Of a stretch of DNA of 15,869 nt, positions 1-9,004 are shown one piece after another (the first letter of the stretch is position 1; each line of letters opens with the position of its first letter). The DNA lies in the NCBI RefSeq assembly GCF_946222985.1, contig NZ_CAMIFY010000059.1, forward strand, positions 1-15,869. Reading direction: 5' to 3'. The stretch is from an uncultured Corynebacterium sp. Its GTDB lineage: Bacteria > Actinomycetota > Actinomycetes > Mycobacteriales > Mycobacteriaceae. The notes under the pieces are model-generated. The model saw only the letters and a list, made by a program, of their open reading frames with translations. It made no database searches and was not told the origin of the DNA. A program made the translations under genes and the position numbers.

Positions 1-999
1 TGGATCTGCGAGGTCGACCGCGGCAAGCTCTACCCCTACGAGGGCAACTACTCCACCTACCTGGAGCAGAAGGGCGCCCGCCTCGAGGTCGCCGGCAAGA
101 AGGACGCCAAGCTGCAGAAGCGCCTGAAGGACGAGCTGGCGTGGGTCCGCTCCGGCCAGAAGGCCCGCCAGGCCAAGAACAAGGCCCGACTCGAGCGCTA
201 CGAGCAGATGGTCGAAGAGGCCGAGCAGTACAAGAAGCTCGACTTCGAGGAGATCCAGATCCCGACCCCGCCGCGCCTGGGCAACCAGGTCGTCGAGGCC
301 ATCGACCTGCAGAAGGGCTTCGACGAGCGGATCCTGATCAAGGACCTGTCGTTCACGCTGCCGCGCAACGGCATCGTCGGCGTCATCGGCCCCAACGGCG
401 TCGGCAAGACCACGCTGTTCAAGACCATCGTCGGCCTGGAAGAGCCCGACGCCGGCGAGGTCAAGGTCGGCCAGACCGTGCAGCTGTCCTACGTCGACCA
501 GAACCGCGCCAACATCGACGGCGAGAAGACCGTGTGGGAGGTCGTCTCCGACGGCCTGGACTACATCCACGTCGGCCAGAACGAAATGCCCTCCCGCGCC
601 TACCTGTCGGCGTTCGGATTCAAGGGCGCCGATCAGCAGAAGCCCGCGAAGGTGCTCTCCGGCGGCGAGCGCAACCGCCTGAACCTGGCGCTGACCCTCA
701 AGCAGGGCGGCAACCTGATCCTGCTCGACGAGCCGACCAACGACCTCGACGTCGAAACCCTGTCGTCGCTGGAAAACGCCCTGGAGCAGTTCCCGGGCTG
801 CGCCGTGGTCATCTCGCACGACCGTTGGTTCCTGGACCGCACCTGCACGCACATCCTCGCGTGGGAAGGCAACGTCGAAGAGGGCCAGTGGTTCTGGTAC
901 GAGGGCAACTTCGAGGGCTACGAGAAGAACAAGGTCGAGCGCCTCGGCCCCGAGGCCGCGCGTCCGTCGCGGGTCACGCACCGCAAGCTGACCCGCTGA
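1..999 (+). CDS. ettA: Energy-dependent translational throttle protein EttA (ABC-F ATPase), 5' partial
   Basis: C-terminal 332 residues of an ABC-F protein; the open frame runs from base 1, so about 220 N-terminal residues (first ABC domain) lie outside the window. The visible part starts at the end of ABC1 (WICEVDRGKLYPYEGNYSTYL, residues 1-21), then a charged Lys/Arg/Glu-rich interdomain linker (about 22-90), then ABC2. ABC2 has Walker A GPNGVGKTT (nt 388-414), signature LSGGERNR (nt 655-678), Walker B LILLDEPTNDLD and the switch SHDRWFLDR. The ABC-F layout without membrane segments, and the wording of the linker and signature, match EttA. In E. coli EttA binds the ribosomal E site and gates the first elongation steps according to the ATP/ADP ratio; that role is inferred here. 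A perfect hairpin and a thioesterase gene follow on the same strand. The family and isotype assignment is confident. Confidence 0.95.
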   Translation, partial: WICEVDRGKLYPYEGNYSTYLEQKGARLEVAGKKDAKLQKRLKDELAWVRSGQKARQAKNKARLERYEQMVEEAEQYKKLDFEEIQIPTPPRLGNQVVEAIDLQKGFDERILIKDLSFTLPRNGIVGVIGPNGVGKTTLFKTIVGLEEPDAGEVKVGQTVQLSYVDQNRANIDGEKTVWEVVSDGLDYIHVGQNEMPSRAYLSAFGFKGADQQKPAKVLSGGERNRLNLALTLKQGGNLILLDEPTNDLDVETLSSLENALEQFPGCAVVISHDRWFLDRTCTHILAWEGNVEEGQWFWYEGNFEGYEKNKVERLGPEAARPSRVTHRKLTR

Positions 1000-1005
1000 T
1001 CGAAA

Positions 1006-1033
1006 CCGGGCGGCCGATCCATCGGCCGCCCGG
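1006..1033 (+). terminator. Perfect 13-bp inverted repeat after ettA
   Basis: Seven bases after the ettA stop codon a 13-bp arm (1006-1018) is exactly complementary to 1021-1033, with only CC between, so the top pairs must open in RNA. No T-run follows, so it is either a Rho-independent-like stop of limited strength or an mRNA 3'-end stabiliser. The thioesterase SD lies only about 20 nt further on, so partial readthrough would link the genes. Confidence 0.55.
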
Positions 1034-1067
1034 GACGTCGCAAGGCAATCCACGAAAGGTACGCCGC

Positions 1068-1541
1068 ATGCCGGACAACAACGCATTCCTCACCACCGTC
1101 CCGGTGCGCTGGTCGGACTTCGACCAATACGGGCACGTCAACAACATCGCCTATCTCGAATACGCCCAGGAAGCGCGCGTGGCCTTCGCCAACGCCAGCA
1201 TGGACGGCGGCGGTGGCCGAACCGGCACCGTCGTGCGCCACATGGAGATCGACTACCTGCGGGCGCTGCTCCCCGACACCCGCAAGGTGCTCGTCGAGAC
1301 CGAAATCGTGGCGATGGGCAACACCTCGTTCACCATCCGACAGTCCGTCAAGGACGAGCACGGCCACATCGCCGCGATGCTCACCACCGTGATGGTGCTG
1401 TTCGACCTCGAGGAGTCCCGCGCGCTGGAGCTGCCGCAGCAGGTGCGCAAGACGCTGGTGCGCTTCGCCTCCCCGGAACTGACGGCCGGCGAGTCGGGGG
1501 AGAAGTCCGACGACGAATCCACGAGCGACGACGGTGAGTGA
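1068..1541 (+). CDS. Acyl-CoA thioesterase, hotdog fold (4HBT / YbgC-like)
   Basis: 157 residues. The N-terminal segment VRWSDFDQYGHVNNIAYLEYAQEAR (about residues 13-37) is the hallmark 4HBT motif: the Asp of SDFDQYGHVNN is the usual catalytic acid and the following aromatic/helix segment is the hotdog helix. Length (about 140-160) fits this family, which hydrolyses acyl-CoA thioesters in the cytosol; the acyl substrate cannot be read from the sequence. The start is the ATG at 1068, preceded by a GAAAGG ribosome-binding site about 9 nt upstream. An in-frame open stretch reaches far upstream but overlaps ettA and is not credible. The last 20 residues are acidic and Ser-rich (ESGEKSDDESTSDDGE), an extra tail beyond the fold. 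The stop overlaps the next gene by 8 nt. Position behind ettA matches the Rv2477c-Rv2475c order recalled for M. tuberculosis. Confidence 0.88.
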   Translation: MPDNNAFLTTVPVRWSDFDQYGHVNNIAYLEYAQEARVAFANASMDGGGGRTGTVVRHMEIDYLRALLPDTRKVLVETEIVAMGNTSFTIRQSVKDEHGHIAAMLTTVMVLFDLEESRALELPQQVRKTLVRFASPELTAGESGEKSDDESTSDDGE

Positions 1542-2286
1542 TCCGGCGGGCAAGGACGCGACCGGCAACGGCGCGACGGGCGAATCGCTCCTCGTTCACG
1601 ACGTCGCCGCGTTGACCAACCTCGGGGTCCTCGCCCGCAAGGCCGTGGCCCTCGACGCGCAGGCGCTGATGCGGGTGCGCTCCGTCGAACCCGGATCCGC
1701 CGACGACCCGGTCGCGGCCTCGCGCCCGGCGGGCATCGCGCGGGTGTGGGCGACGACGCCGTTCGGCCCGATGGCCTGCCGCACGATGGCGGTGACGCCG
1801 GGGCGCGACGACATGGTCGTGCGCGCCGACGCCGTCTCCGCCGCCACGGGCGACGCCCGCTCGGTGCCCCAGCTCGATGCCGCGGTTCCGGCGACGCTCG
1901 ACTGCGGCAACGGCGCCGACGCGTCGTGGCCGGGGTCCCTGCCCACCGACGGCGGCTGGACCGTCGTCGACGTCGTGCCGGCCACGGTGCTGCGCGACCT
2001 CGAGGCGCAGGCCAGGGAAGTGGCGAAGGAAGAATCCGGGCCGCTGGGCCCGCCGACGTCGCTGCTCGACCAGAAGGTGCTCACCGTCCGCGATCGCGGC
2101 GACGGCGCCTCGGCCGCGGAGATCAGCATGCGCGAAGTGTTCGCGTTGTGCGCGATGGGTTTCGTGCCCGCCGAACCGGGCGAGGACGAACCTGTGCGCG
2201 TGTCCGTCAAGGGCCGGTGGCGGCGCATGGACGGCCGCTTCGGCAGCGTCTACGCCTCCGAGGGCCTCGGCGTCCTGCCCCTGTAG
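1534..2286 (+). CDS. Conserved actinobacterial hypothetical protein (Rv2474c-like position)
   Basis: 250 residues from a GTG that overlaps the thioesterase stop (GTGAGTGA), so translation is probably coupled; there is no strong SD of its own. No membrane segment, signal peptide or catalytic motif is evident. The first 15 residues are Gly/Asp/Ala-rich and probably disordered. The middle contains a Trp-containing beta-rich stretch (ARVWATTPFGPMACRT), and the C-terminus has a compact segment with conserved-looking aromatics and glycines (GRWRRMDGRFGSVYASEGLGVLPL in two pieces, about 226-250). In M. tuberculosis the gene after the Rv2475c thioesterase is also an uncharacterised protein of roughly this size, so an orthologous relationship is likely by synteny. 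I do not recognise the fold, and no function is assigned. Confidence 0.75.
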   Translation: MSDPAGKDATGNGATGESLLVHDVAALTNLGVLARKAVALDAQALMRVRSVEPGSADDPVAASRPAGIARVWATTPFGPMACRTMAVTPGRDDMVVRADAVSAATGDARSVPQLDAAVPATLDCGNGADASWPGSLPTDGGWTVVDVVPATVLRDLEAQAREVAKEESGPLGPPTSLLDQKVLTVRDRGDGASAAEISMREVFALCAMGFVPAEPGEDEPVRVSVKGRWRRMDGRFGSVYASEGLGVLPL

Positions 2287-2292
2287 CGCCGC

Positions 2293-2311
2293 CGCGGCTC
2301 GAACCGCGTTT
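2293..2311 (+). terminator. Weak intrinsic terminator-like hairpin
   Basis: Seven bases past the stop at 2286, CGCGG (2293-2297) pairs with CCGCG (2304-2308) around a CTCGAA loop, followed by TTTC. Short stem and short T-run; it probably helps end the ettA-thioesterase-hypothetical transcript ahead of convergent glbO. Confidence 0.35.
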
Positions 2312-2335
2312 CAGGGACGCTTTACGACGCCCCAT

Positions 2336-2393
2336 GCCGGCTTCACGTCGCCCTTAAGCGGGCTCGTGGCGGCCTCACGCCGGCTTCACGTCG
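2336..2393. repeat. Two direct copies of a 15-bp repeat at the end of glbO
   Basis: GCCGGCTTCACGTCG occurs at 2336-2350 and again, identically, at 2379-2393, a 43-bp period. The second copy covers the glbO stop codon (2386-2388) and the first lies in the convergent intergenic gap. This may be a local duplication of the gene's 3' end or shared binding/processing sites. No function is known. Confidence 0.5.
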
Positions 2394-2805
2394 GCGTGTT
2401 GATCAGCATGTCCGCCACCCGCACCATGTGCTCCCACAGGGCGTCGCGGTGCGGTTTGGGCAGCTCGTCGTCGGGGATGTCCGCCAGCGACAGCGCCATC
2501 AGTTCCAGCCACCGGTCGCGGGCGGCCATGTCCACGGTGAACGGGTGGTGGCGCATCCGCAGGCGCGGGTGGCCCCGCTCGGCGCTGTAGGTGCCCGGCC
2601 CGCCCCAGTACTGCTCGAGGAACATCAGCAGGCGGCGCTCGGCGCCCTCCCAATCGTCGTCCGGGTACATCGGGCCGAGGATGTCGTCGGTGCGCACGCG
2701 CGCGTAGAAACCGCGCACGGCCTTCGCGAACGTCTCCGCGCCGACCTCGCGGTAGAAGTCGCTGTACTGCGGGGGCTGGTCGGAGGGGGCGTGGCCGTTG
2801 GTCAT
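2386..2805 (-). CDS. glbO: Group II truncated haemoglobin (GlbO / TrHbO)
   Basis: 139 residues with the 2-on-2 truncated globin pattern of mycobacterial GlbO: FYARV with Tyr B10 (Tyr34), GPMYPDDD with Tyr CD1 (Tyr47), the LMFLEQYWGGP block (60-70), HPRLRMRHHPF with proximal haem ligand His F8 (His86), and ARDRWL with the group II Trp G8 (Trp99). Family members bind O2 very tightly and are linked to oxygen and peroxide/NO chemistry near the membrane; the cellular role here is inferred. The N-terminal 14 residues are a short extension. The start at 2805 is supported by a -10 box ending 7 nt before the ATG and no SD, so the mRNA is probably leaderless. pepN lies upstream on the same strand with a 91-bp gap, and this is the same pairing as in the M. 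tuberculosis region. Confidence 0.93.
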   Translation of the reverse strand: MTNGHAPSDQPPQYSDFYREVGAETFAKAVRGFYARVRTDDILGPMYPDDDWEGAERRLLMFLEQYWGGPGTYSAERGHPRLRMRHHPFTVDMAARDRWLELMALSLADIPDDELPKPHRDALWEHMVRVADMLINTPT

Positions 2806-2812
2806 GCCATCC

Positions 2813-2818
2813 AGGCTA
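2813..2818 (-). promoter_or_regulatory. Leaderless -10 box of glbO
   Basis: On the minus strand TAGCCT is followed by GGATGGC and then the ATG. This spacing places transcription start at or next to the A of the start codon. No SD is present. No clear -35 is seen. Confidence 0.55.
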
Positions 2819-2896
2819 GCCGGTCGCCCCGGCGGCGGGCCACGCCCCGGCGGGCCTCATCCGGGCCCACCGGCGGCGCGGCGGGGGACACGGCGG

Positions 2897-5617
<2,721 letters not shown>

Positions 5618-5624
5618 GGGTTTC

Positions 5625-5630
5625 AGGGTA
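5625..5630 (-). promoter_or_regulatory. Leaderless -10 box of pepN
   Basis: Minus-strand TACCCT is followed by GAAACCC and the ATG at 5617. No SD exists between them, so a leaderless message is likely. This also fixes the start codon of pepN. Confidence 0.6.
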
Positions 5631-5687
5631 ACCGCGACGACGGATCGAGGGTCCGGCGGTTTCGCCGCGCCCGTGCGCGGGCGCACG

Positions 5688-5693
5688 TACCAT
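5688..5693 (+). promoter_or_regulatory. Candidate -10 box for the CPBP protease gene
   Basis: TACCAT fits the actinobacterial TANNNT -10. Transcription would start near 5700 and give a leader of about 75 nt before the SD-supported ATG at 5775. It lies back-to-back with the pepN promoter in the 157-bp divergent gap. No good -35 is seen. Confidence 0.35.
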
Positions 5694-5774
5694 CGGCGTC
5701 ATCGAAAACGGCGAACGTGAAACCCGATGACGGTCGCGCGATCGAGGATGAGACGACGAGGATCGAGGCGGACC

Positions 5775-6662
5775 ATGCGTGACGACGACAAGACGACGGG
5801 GTTGTTGCGGCCCGGGCGCATGAGCTGGGGCCACGTCATCGCCGGCCTGGTGGTGGCGATCCTGTGCGTGATGGTGCTGCCGACGGTGCTCATGCTCGGC
5901 CCCGGCGGCATGGGCGCCGACGGCGCCGGCGCGGATGCCGAGTCCGCCCAATCCCCGGCGTGGCTGCCGTTGGTGCAGTTCACGGTGCTCACGGTCGTCG
6001 CCCTGTGGTTCCTGCGCCGCGTGCGGAGCGAGACGGATGCGGAGAACCCGGCCTGGCGGCCGCGGCGATTCCTGGGCATGCCCATGGTGAAGATGCTCGC
6101 GGTGGTCGGGCTGCTCGCCGCCCTGTTCGCCGTCGCGGCCAACCTGCTCATGGACGTCCCGGACGAGACGTCCCCGCTGGCGATGGTCAACCAGCTCGGG
6201 CTGGGGGAGTCGGCGTGGTCGGATCTGCTGATCATCGCCGGCGTCGCCGTGGCGGCTCCGGTGGGCGAGGAACTGGTCTTCCGCGGGCTGATGTTCCGCG
6301 GTGCCTTCGACGCCATGGCGCGCAGGCGGCAGGTCGGGGCGTCGTTGATGGTGTCGTTGCTGGTGGCGGGCGCGATCTCGACGCTGGCGTTCGCCGTGAT
6401 GCACCAGCGCGGCGAGGTCGATCAGATGGCGTTCCTCATCCTGCTCGGCGCGTTCGCGTGCATCGTCTACTGGGCGACCGGCACCCTGACGTCGGCGGTG
6501 TGGGTCCACGCGGTGGTCAACGCCATCGGGCTGGCCTTCGCGCTGTTCGTCGCAAGCGAAGTGGGGGCGCCGTGGCACGTGATCGCCCTGGTGGCCGCGC
6601 CGCCGTTGGCGGTGGCGGTGATGGCGGCGGTCAGTCGCGCGGCGGGCACGGCGCGGTTGTAG
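5775..6662 (+). CDS. CPBP family intramembrane metalloprotease (CAAX-like, Abi/Rce1 type)
   Basis: 295 residues, about eight hydrophobic segments (roughly 18-40, 62-80, 105-125, 149-164, 191-210, 219-236, 239-261, 267-287). The three CPBP active-site motifs are visible: EELVFR (Glu165, Glu166, Arg170), a His in the following helix (FAVMHQ, His210), and HAVVN (His245, Asn249). Rce1-type enzymes use these residues to activate water for intramembrane proteolysis; the bacterial substrate is unknown, and roles range from CAAX-like processing to bacteriocin immunity. The ATG at 5775 is chosen because GAGG (5765-5768) is well placed; an in-frame ATG at 5727 has no SD. The region between TM1 and TM2 is Gly/Asp/Ala-rich (about 43-58). 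Not obviously in an operon with the next gene (148-bp gap with its own promoter). Confidence 0.85.
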   Translation: MRDDDKTTGLLRPGRMSWGHVIAGLVVAILCVMVLPTVLMLGPGGMGADGAGADAESAQSPAWLPLVQFTVLTVVALWFLRRVRSETDAENPAWRPRRFLGMPMVKMLAVVGLLAALFAVAANLLMDVPDETSPLAMVNQLGLGESAWSDLLIIAGVAVAAPVGEELVFRGLMFRGAFDAMARRRQVGASLMVSLLVAGAISTLAFAVMHQRGEVDQMAFLILLGAFACIVYWATGTLTSAVWVHAVVNAIGLAFALFVASEVGAPWHVIALVAAPPLAVAVMAAVSRAAGTARL

Positions 6663-6765
6663 CTCGGAGCGCGTGGAGCCGGCCGTCGCAAAGCAAAGAG
6701 CGGTGTAAAGCACGGGGCCGCGCCACCCCACCGAAGTTGCTGATCCATCAACAAGAATTTTCGTC

Positions 6766-6771
6766 TACCCT
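6766..6771 (+). promoter_or_regulatory. Candidate -10 box of the nitroreductase-like gene
   Basis: TACCCT lies 39 nt before the ATG at 6811, after a locally A/T-rich stretch (6751-6763). The resulting leader of about 30 nt contains a good SD, AAAGGA at 6797-6802. Unlike several neighbours this gene therefore has a leadered mRNA. Confidence 0.45.
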
Positions 6772-6810
6772 GGCGACCACATCCGAGTCATCGACGAAAG
6801 GACTTCTCCC

Positions 6811-7452
6811 ATGGCCGCCGATCGCGAATCCGTCACCTTCTGGTTCGACGTTGCCTGCCCGTTCTGCTGGATCACCTCCCGCTGGATCAAGGAGGTGGAG
6901 AAGGTCCGCGACATCGACGTGACCTGGCAGCCGATGAGCCTGTCCGTGCTCAACGAGGGCCGCGACGAGCTGCCCGAGGATTACAAGAAGAACATGGACG
7001 CCGCCTGGGGCCCCGCCCGCGTGTTCACCGCCGTGGCCGTCGAGGACGGCGAGGACAAGCTCGACGCCCTCTACACCGAGATGGGCACCCGCGTGCACGA
7101 GCGCGGCGAAGCCAACCAGGCCGGCGAGGCCACCGACGGCCGTTACGACGACCTCATCCGCGCATCCCTCGAGGCCGTCGGCCTGCCGACCGAGCGCGTC
7201 GAGGCCGCCCACACCGACTCCTACGACGCCAAGCTGCGCGAATACCACGCCGGCGCCATGGATGCGGTCGGCAACGACGTCGGCACCCCGGTGGTCAAGC
7301 TCGGCGACACCGCATTCTTCGGCCCGGTGCTCACCCGCATTCCGCGTGGCGACGAGGCCGGGAAGATCTTCGACGGCGCCGTCGCGCTGGCCGGCTACCC
7401 GCACTTCTTCGAGCTCAAGCGCTCGCGCACCGAGTCCCCGCAGTTCGACTAG
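6811..7452 (+). CDS. Mycothiol-dependent nitroreductase-like DsbA-fold protein (Rv2466c family)
   Basis: 213 residues with a thioredoxin/DsbA fold and active-site CPFC (Cys16, Cys19) in the block FWFDVACPFCWITSRWI. Rv2466c of M. tuberculosis, as I recall it, has CPWCWITSRWI here and the same C-terminal features (VGTPVVKLG cis-Pro loop, FFGPVL, IPRGDEAGK, YPHFFELKR, PQFD end). Rv2466c is reduced by mycothiol, responds to oxidative stress and activates the nitro prodrug TP053; the same thiol chemistry is a reasonable inference for this cytosolic protein, which has no signal peptide. Clear SD (AAAGGA). The one visible active-site change is Phe18 in place of Trp between the cysteines. A GNAT gene follows after 67 nt with no terminator between them, so co-transcription is likely. 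Confidence 0.92.
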   Translation: MAADRESVTFWFDVACPFCWITSRWIKEVEKVRDIDVTWQPMSLSVLNEGRDELPEDYKKNMDAAWGPARVFTAVAVEDGEDKLDALYTEMGTRVHERGEANQAGEATDGRYDDLIRASLEAVGLPTERVEAAHTDSYDAKLREYHAGAMDAVGNDVGTPVVKLGDTAFFGPVLTRIPRGDEAGKIFDGAVALAGYPHFFELKRSRTESPQFD

Positions 7453-7519
7453 ACCGACCCTTTTTCAGCTTGACGACGAGCACGCCGCCCCGGCGCGCAC
7501 CTGCAGGACGGAGATCGAC

Positions 7520-7888
7520 ATGACCGACGACAACCGCACGGAGCCGACCCCCGCCGGGGCCGCGCCCGAGGACGAGAAGCGGGGCGAGTCCACCGACGAT
7601 TCGCGTCGAATCGAAGTCCGCGACGAATTCGAGAACAACCGTTTCGCGCTGATCATCGACGACGAATACGCCGGTTTCGCCAACTACGAGAAGTTCACCG
7701 GGATGCGCGATTTCACGCACACCGAGATCCTCGGCGCCTTCGAGGGCCAGGGGCTGTCGAAGGTGCTTATCAAGGAGGCGCTGGACCAGGCGGTCTCCGC
7801 GGGTGATGAAATCGTGGTGACCTGCCCGGCCGTGCGCCGGTTCATCCGCAAGAACCCCGCCTACCGGGAGCACGTGCGCGAAAGCTAG
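7520..7888 (+). CDS. Small GNAT-like N-acetyltransferase (Acetyltransf_CG type)
   Basis: 122 residues. After a disordered, acidic N-terminus (about 1-30), the domain shows the short Acetyltransf_CG pattern: a beta pair (FALIIDDEYAGFANY, 42-56), FTHTEI (65-70), the acetyl-CoA-binding turn EGQGLSKVLIKEALDQA (75-91), and VVTCPAVRRFIRKNPAY (99-115) with a conserved-looking Cys102. These domains are about 80-90 residues and lack the N-terminal part of a full GNAT. The substrate is unknown. The ATG at 7520 is chosen for the GGAG at 7510-7513; upstream in-frame codons overlap the nitroreductase gene. Probably co-transcribed with it and convergent with the MmpS-like gene 33 bp away. Confidence 0.85.
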   Translation: MTDDNRTEPTPAGAAPEDEKRGESTDDSRRIEVRDEFENNRFALIIDDEYAGFANYEKFTGMRDFTHTEILGAFEGQGLSKVLIKEALDQAVSAGDEIVVTCPAVRRFIRKNPAYREHVRES

Positions 7889-7921
7889 GCACCGTGCCCC
7901 GGTCCCGCCGAGGCGCTGTTC

Positions 7922-8623
7922 CTACTCGTAGGCCTCGGCGATGGCCGTCGAATCGGCGCTGCACGTCGCCGACGCGAACTCGCCCGAGGCGGTGTTCTCC
8001 GACAGGGTCTTGCCGTTGGCGGAGATCCGGCACGTGATCGAACCGGTGTCGTAGATCCCGTTCGACGCGGAGATGTATCCGCCGAAGATGCCCTTGACCG
8101 TGACTTCCTTGCTCCATCCGCCGGTGACGCCGTTTTCCTGTGCGGTGTTCGTCTCGTCGACGTTGTACGTCACCATGGCATCCGTGGCATCGCCCTCGAT
8201 GGAATAGGTGATGGTGTGCTCGGCGTTCATCTGCTGGTCGACCTCGTTGACGGCCGAGCCGAACAGCGCCATGCATCCGCCGACGATGACGATCGCGATG
8301 ATCGCCAGCACCAGGGGGATCAGGCAGCCGGGCCGCTTGTACAGCGGCTTCTTCGGCTCCTGCATGTAGACGATCTGGGGCTGACCCGGCTGGCCGGGCT
8401 GGGCCTGCTGTCCCGGGTATCCGGGCTGACCGGGCTGACCCGAGTACCCGGGCTGGTTGGACTGTCCGGAGTAGCCGGGCTGGCCGTCGTATCCGGACTG
8501 TCCCGGGTAGCCGTGCTGGTTGGGCTGTCCGTCATGCCCGGGCCGCCCGGTGGGGCCGGCCTGATTGGGCCGGTCGCCGTCGTGGGGGCCGGGCCGGCGG
8601 GGGTCGTTGTCGTGGGTCGACAT
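7922..8623 (-). CDS. Membrane-anchored protein with Pro/Gly/Gln repeats and an MmpS-like exported domain
   Basis: 233 residues in three parts. Residues 1-90 are hydrophilic, rich in Pro, Gly, Gln and Tyr, with tandem YSGQ/YPGQ/QPGQ units (about 28-82). Residues 100-122 form one transmembrane helix preceded by Lys/Arg (KKPLYKRPGC), so the tail is predicted cytosolic and the C-terminus outside. Residues about 138-225 resemble the MmpS beta-sandwich: SIEGDATDAMVTYNV, GGWSKEVTV, GSITCRISANGK, and Cys198/Cys221, which could form a disulphide. MmpS proteins assist MmpL lipid exporters in mycobacteria, but no mmpL is in the window, so the partner is unknown. AGGAG (8629-8633) sets the ATG at 8623. 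Convergent with the GNAT gene and divergent from rpiB. Confidence 0.72.
   Translation of the reverse strand: MSTHDNDPRRPGPHDGDRPNQAGPTGRPGHDGQPNQHGYPGQSGYDGQPGYSGQSNQPGYSGQPGQPGYPGQQAQPGQPGQPQIVYMQEPKKPLYKRPGCLIPLVLAIIAIVIVGGCMALFGSAVNEVDQQMNAEHTITYSIEGDATDAMVTYNVDETNTAQENGVTGGWSKEVTVKGIFGGYISASNGIYDTGSITCRISANGKTLSENTASGEFASATCSADSTAIAEAYE
8378..8542 (-). repeat. Tandem GYxGQ/QPGQ-coding repeat in the MmpS-like gene
   Basis: This stretch codes residues 28-82 of the MmpS-like protein as degenerate units of about 4-9 residues built on G-Y-[PSD]-G-Q. The DNA shows recurring GGGCTG(ACC/GCC) blocks on the plus strand. Copy number is likely to vary between strains through slippage. Confidence 0.6.
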
Positions 8624-8643
8624 GGTCGCTCCTGGTGTTTCGG

Positions 8644-8666
8644 GCCGGGGCGGGTGAAGCCCCGGC
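8644..8666 (-). promoter_or_regulatory. Inverted repeat in the 5' leader of the MmpS-like gene
   Basis: GCCGGGGC (8644-8651) and GCCCCGGC (8659-8666) form a perfect 8-bp stem with a 7-nt loop. It ends 21 bp upstream of the ATG, just ahead of the SD. It could be an operator or an RNA stem controlling translation. Which one cannot be told from sequence alone. Confidence 0.4.
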
Positions 8667-8992
8667 AAGGGGTTGGCGGACCGCGGGTGCGGGCCGATGG
8701 AACCGCCGCCACGAGGCGCGGTTCACCGACGCGGTCGGGCTCGAACCCGGGAACCCCGTCGTCGAAGCGTGTCCGTCTGCGTCACCCGCATCATGTCGAC
8801 CCGCCCGGATTGAGCACCGAAACATAACGAATGACGGTTCGAACGCCGTTGCCCGGGCACGATGCCGCAGTCACCGGACGGGGGAGGGGACGGGCGAGCT
8901 CCGACGATCGGGACGGAGGCGTCGTCAAGCGAATCCCCGCCGAACCGGCGACCCCGCCGTCGTTGCTGCGCACCCCCGCGCCACCGCCTGGT

Positions 8993-8998
8993 TATGCT
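8993..8998 (+). promoter_or_regulatory. Leaderless -10 box of rpiB
   Basis: TATGCT is followed by GGTCCC and directly by the ATG at 9005, with no SD. This supports a leaderless rpiB mRNA and argues against the in-frame extension upstream. No -35 at standard spacing; TTGCTG at 8963 is too far (24 nt). Confidence 0.6.
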
Positions 8999-9004
8999 GG
9001 TCCC

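Larger units (their letters stand above)
8624..9004. other. 381-bp divergent non-coding region between the MmpS-like gene and rpiB
   Basis: No convincing gene: the open frames here have neither an SD nor recognisable products. Contents seen: the SD of the minus-strand gene (8629-8633), a perfect 8-bp hairpin (8644-8666), a candidate minus-strand -10 TATGTT (complement of 8821-8826) that would give a leader of about 190 nt, an 8-bp palindrome GTTCGAAC near 8837-8844, and the rpiB -10 at 8993-8998. It may hold a regulatory leader, but nothing fits a riboswitch class that I know. Confidence 0.5.

Noticed and set aside
141..1067. In-frame upstream extension of the thioesterase through ettA
   Set aside because: It overlaps the ettA reading frame in another frame, is Arg/Pro-rich, and the ATG at 1068 has a good SD and the right domain boundary.
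8831..9004. In-frame N-terminal extension of rpiB
   Set aside because: The extension is Pro/Arg-rich and unrelated to RpiB; MRIYLGADHAG is the normal N-terminus and a -10 box ends 6 nt before its ATG.
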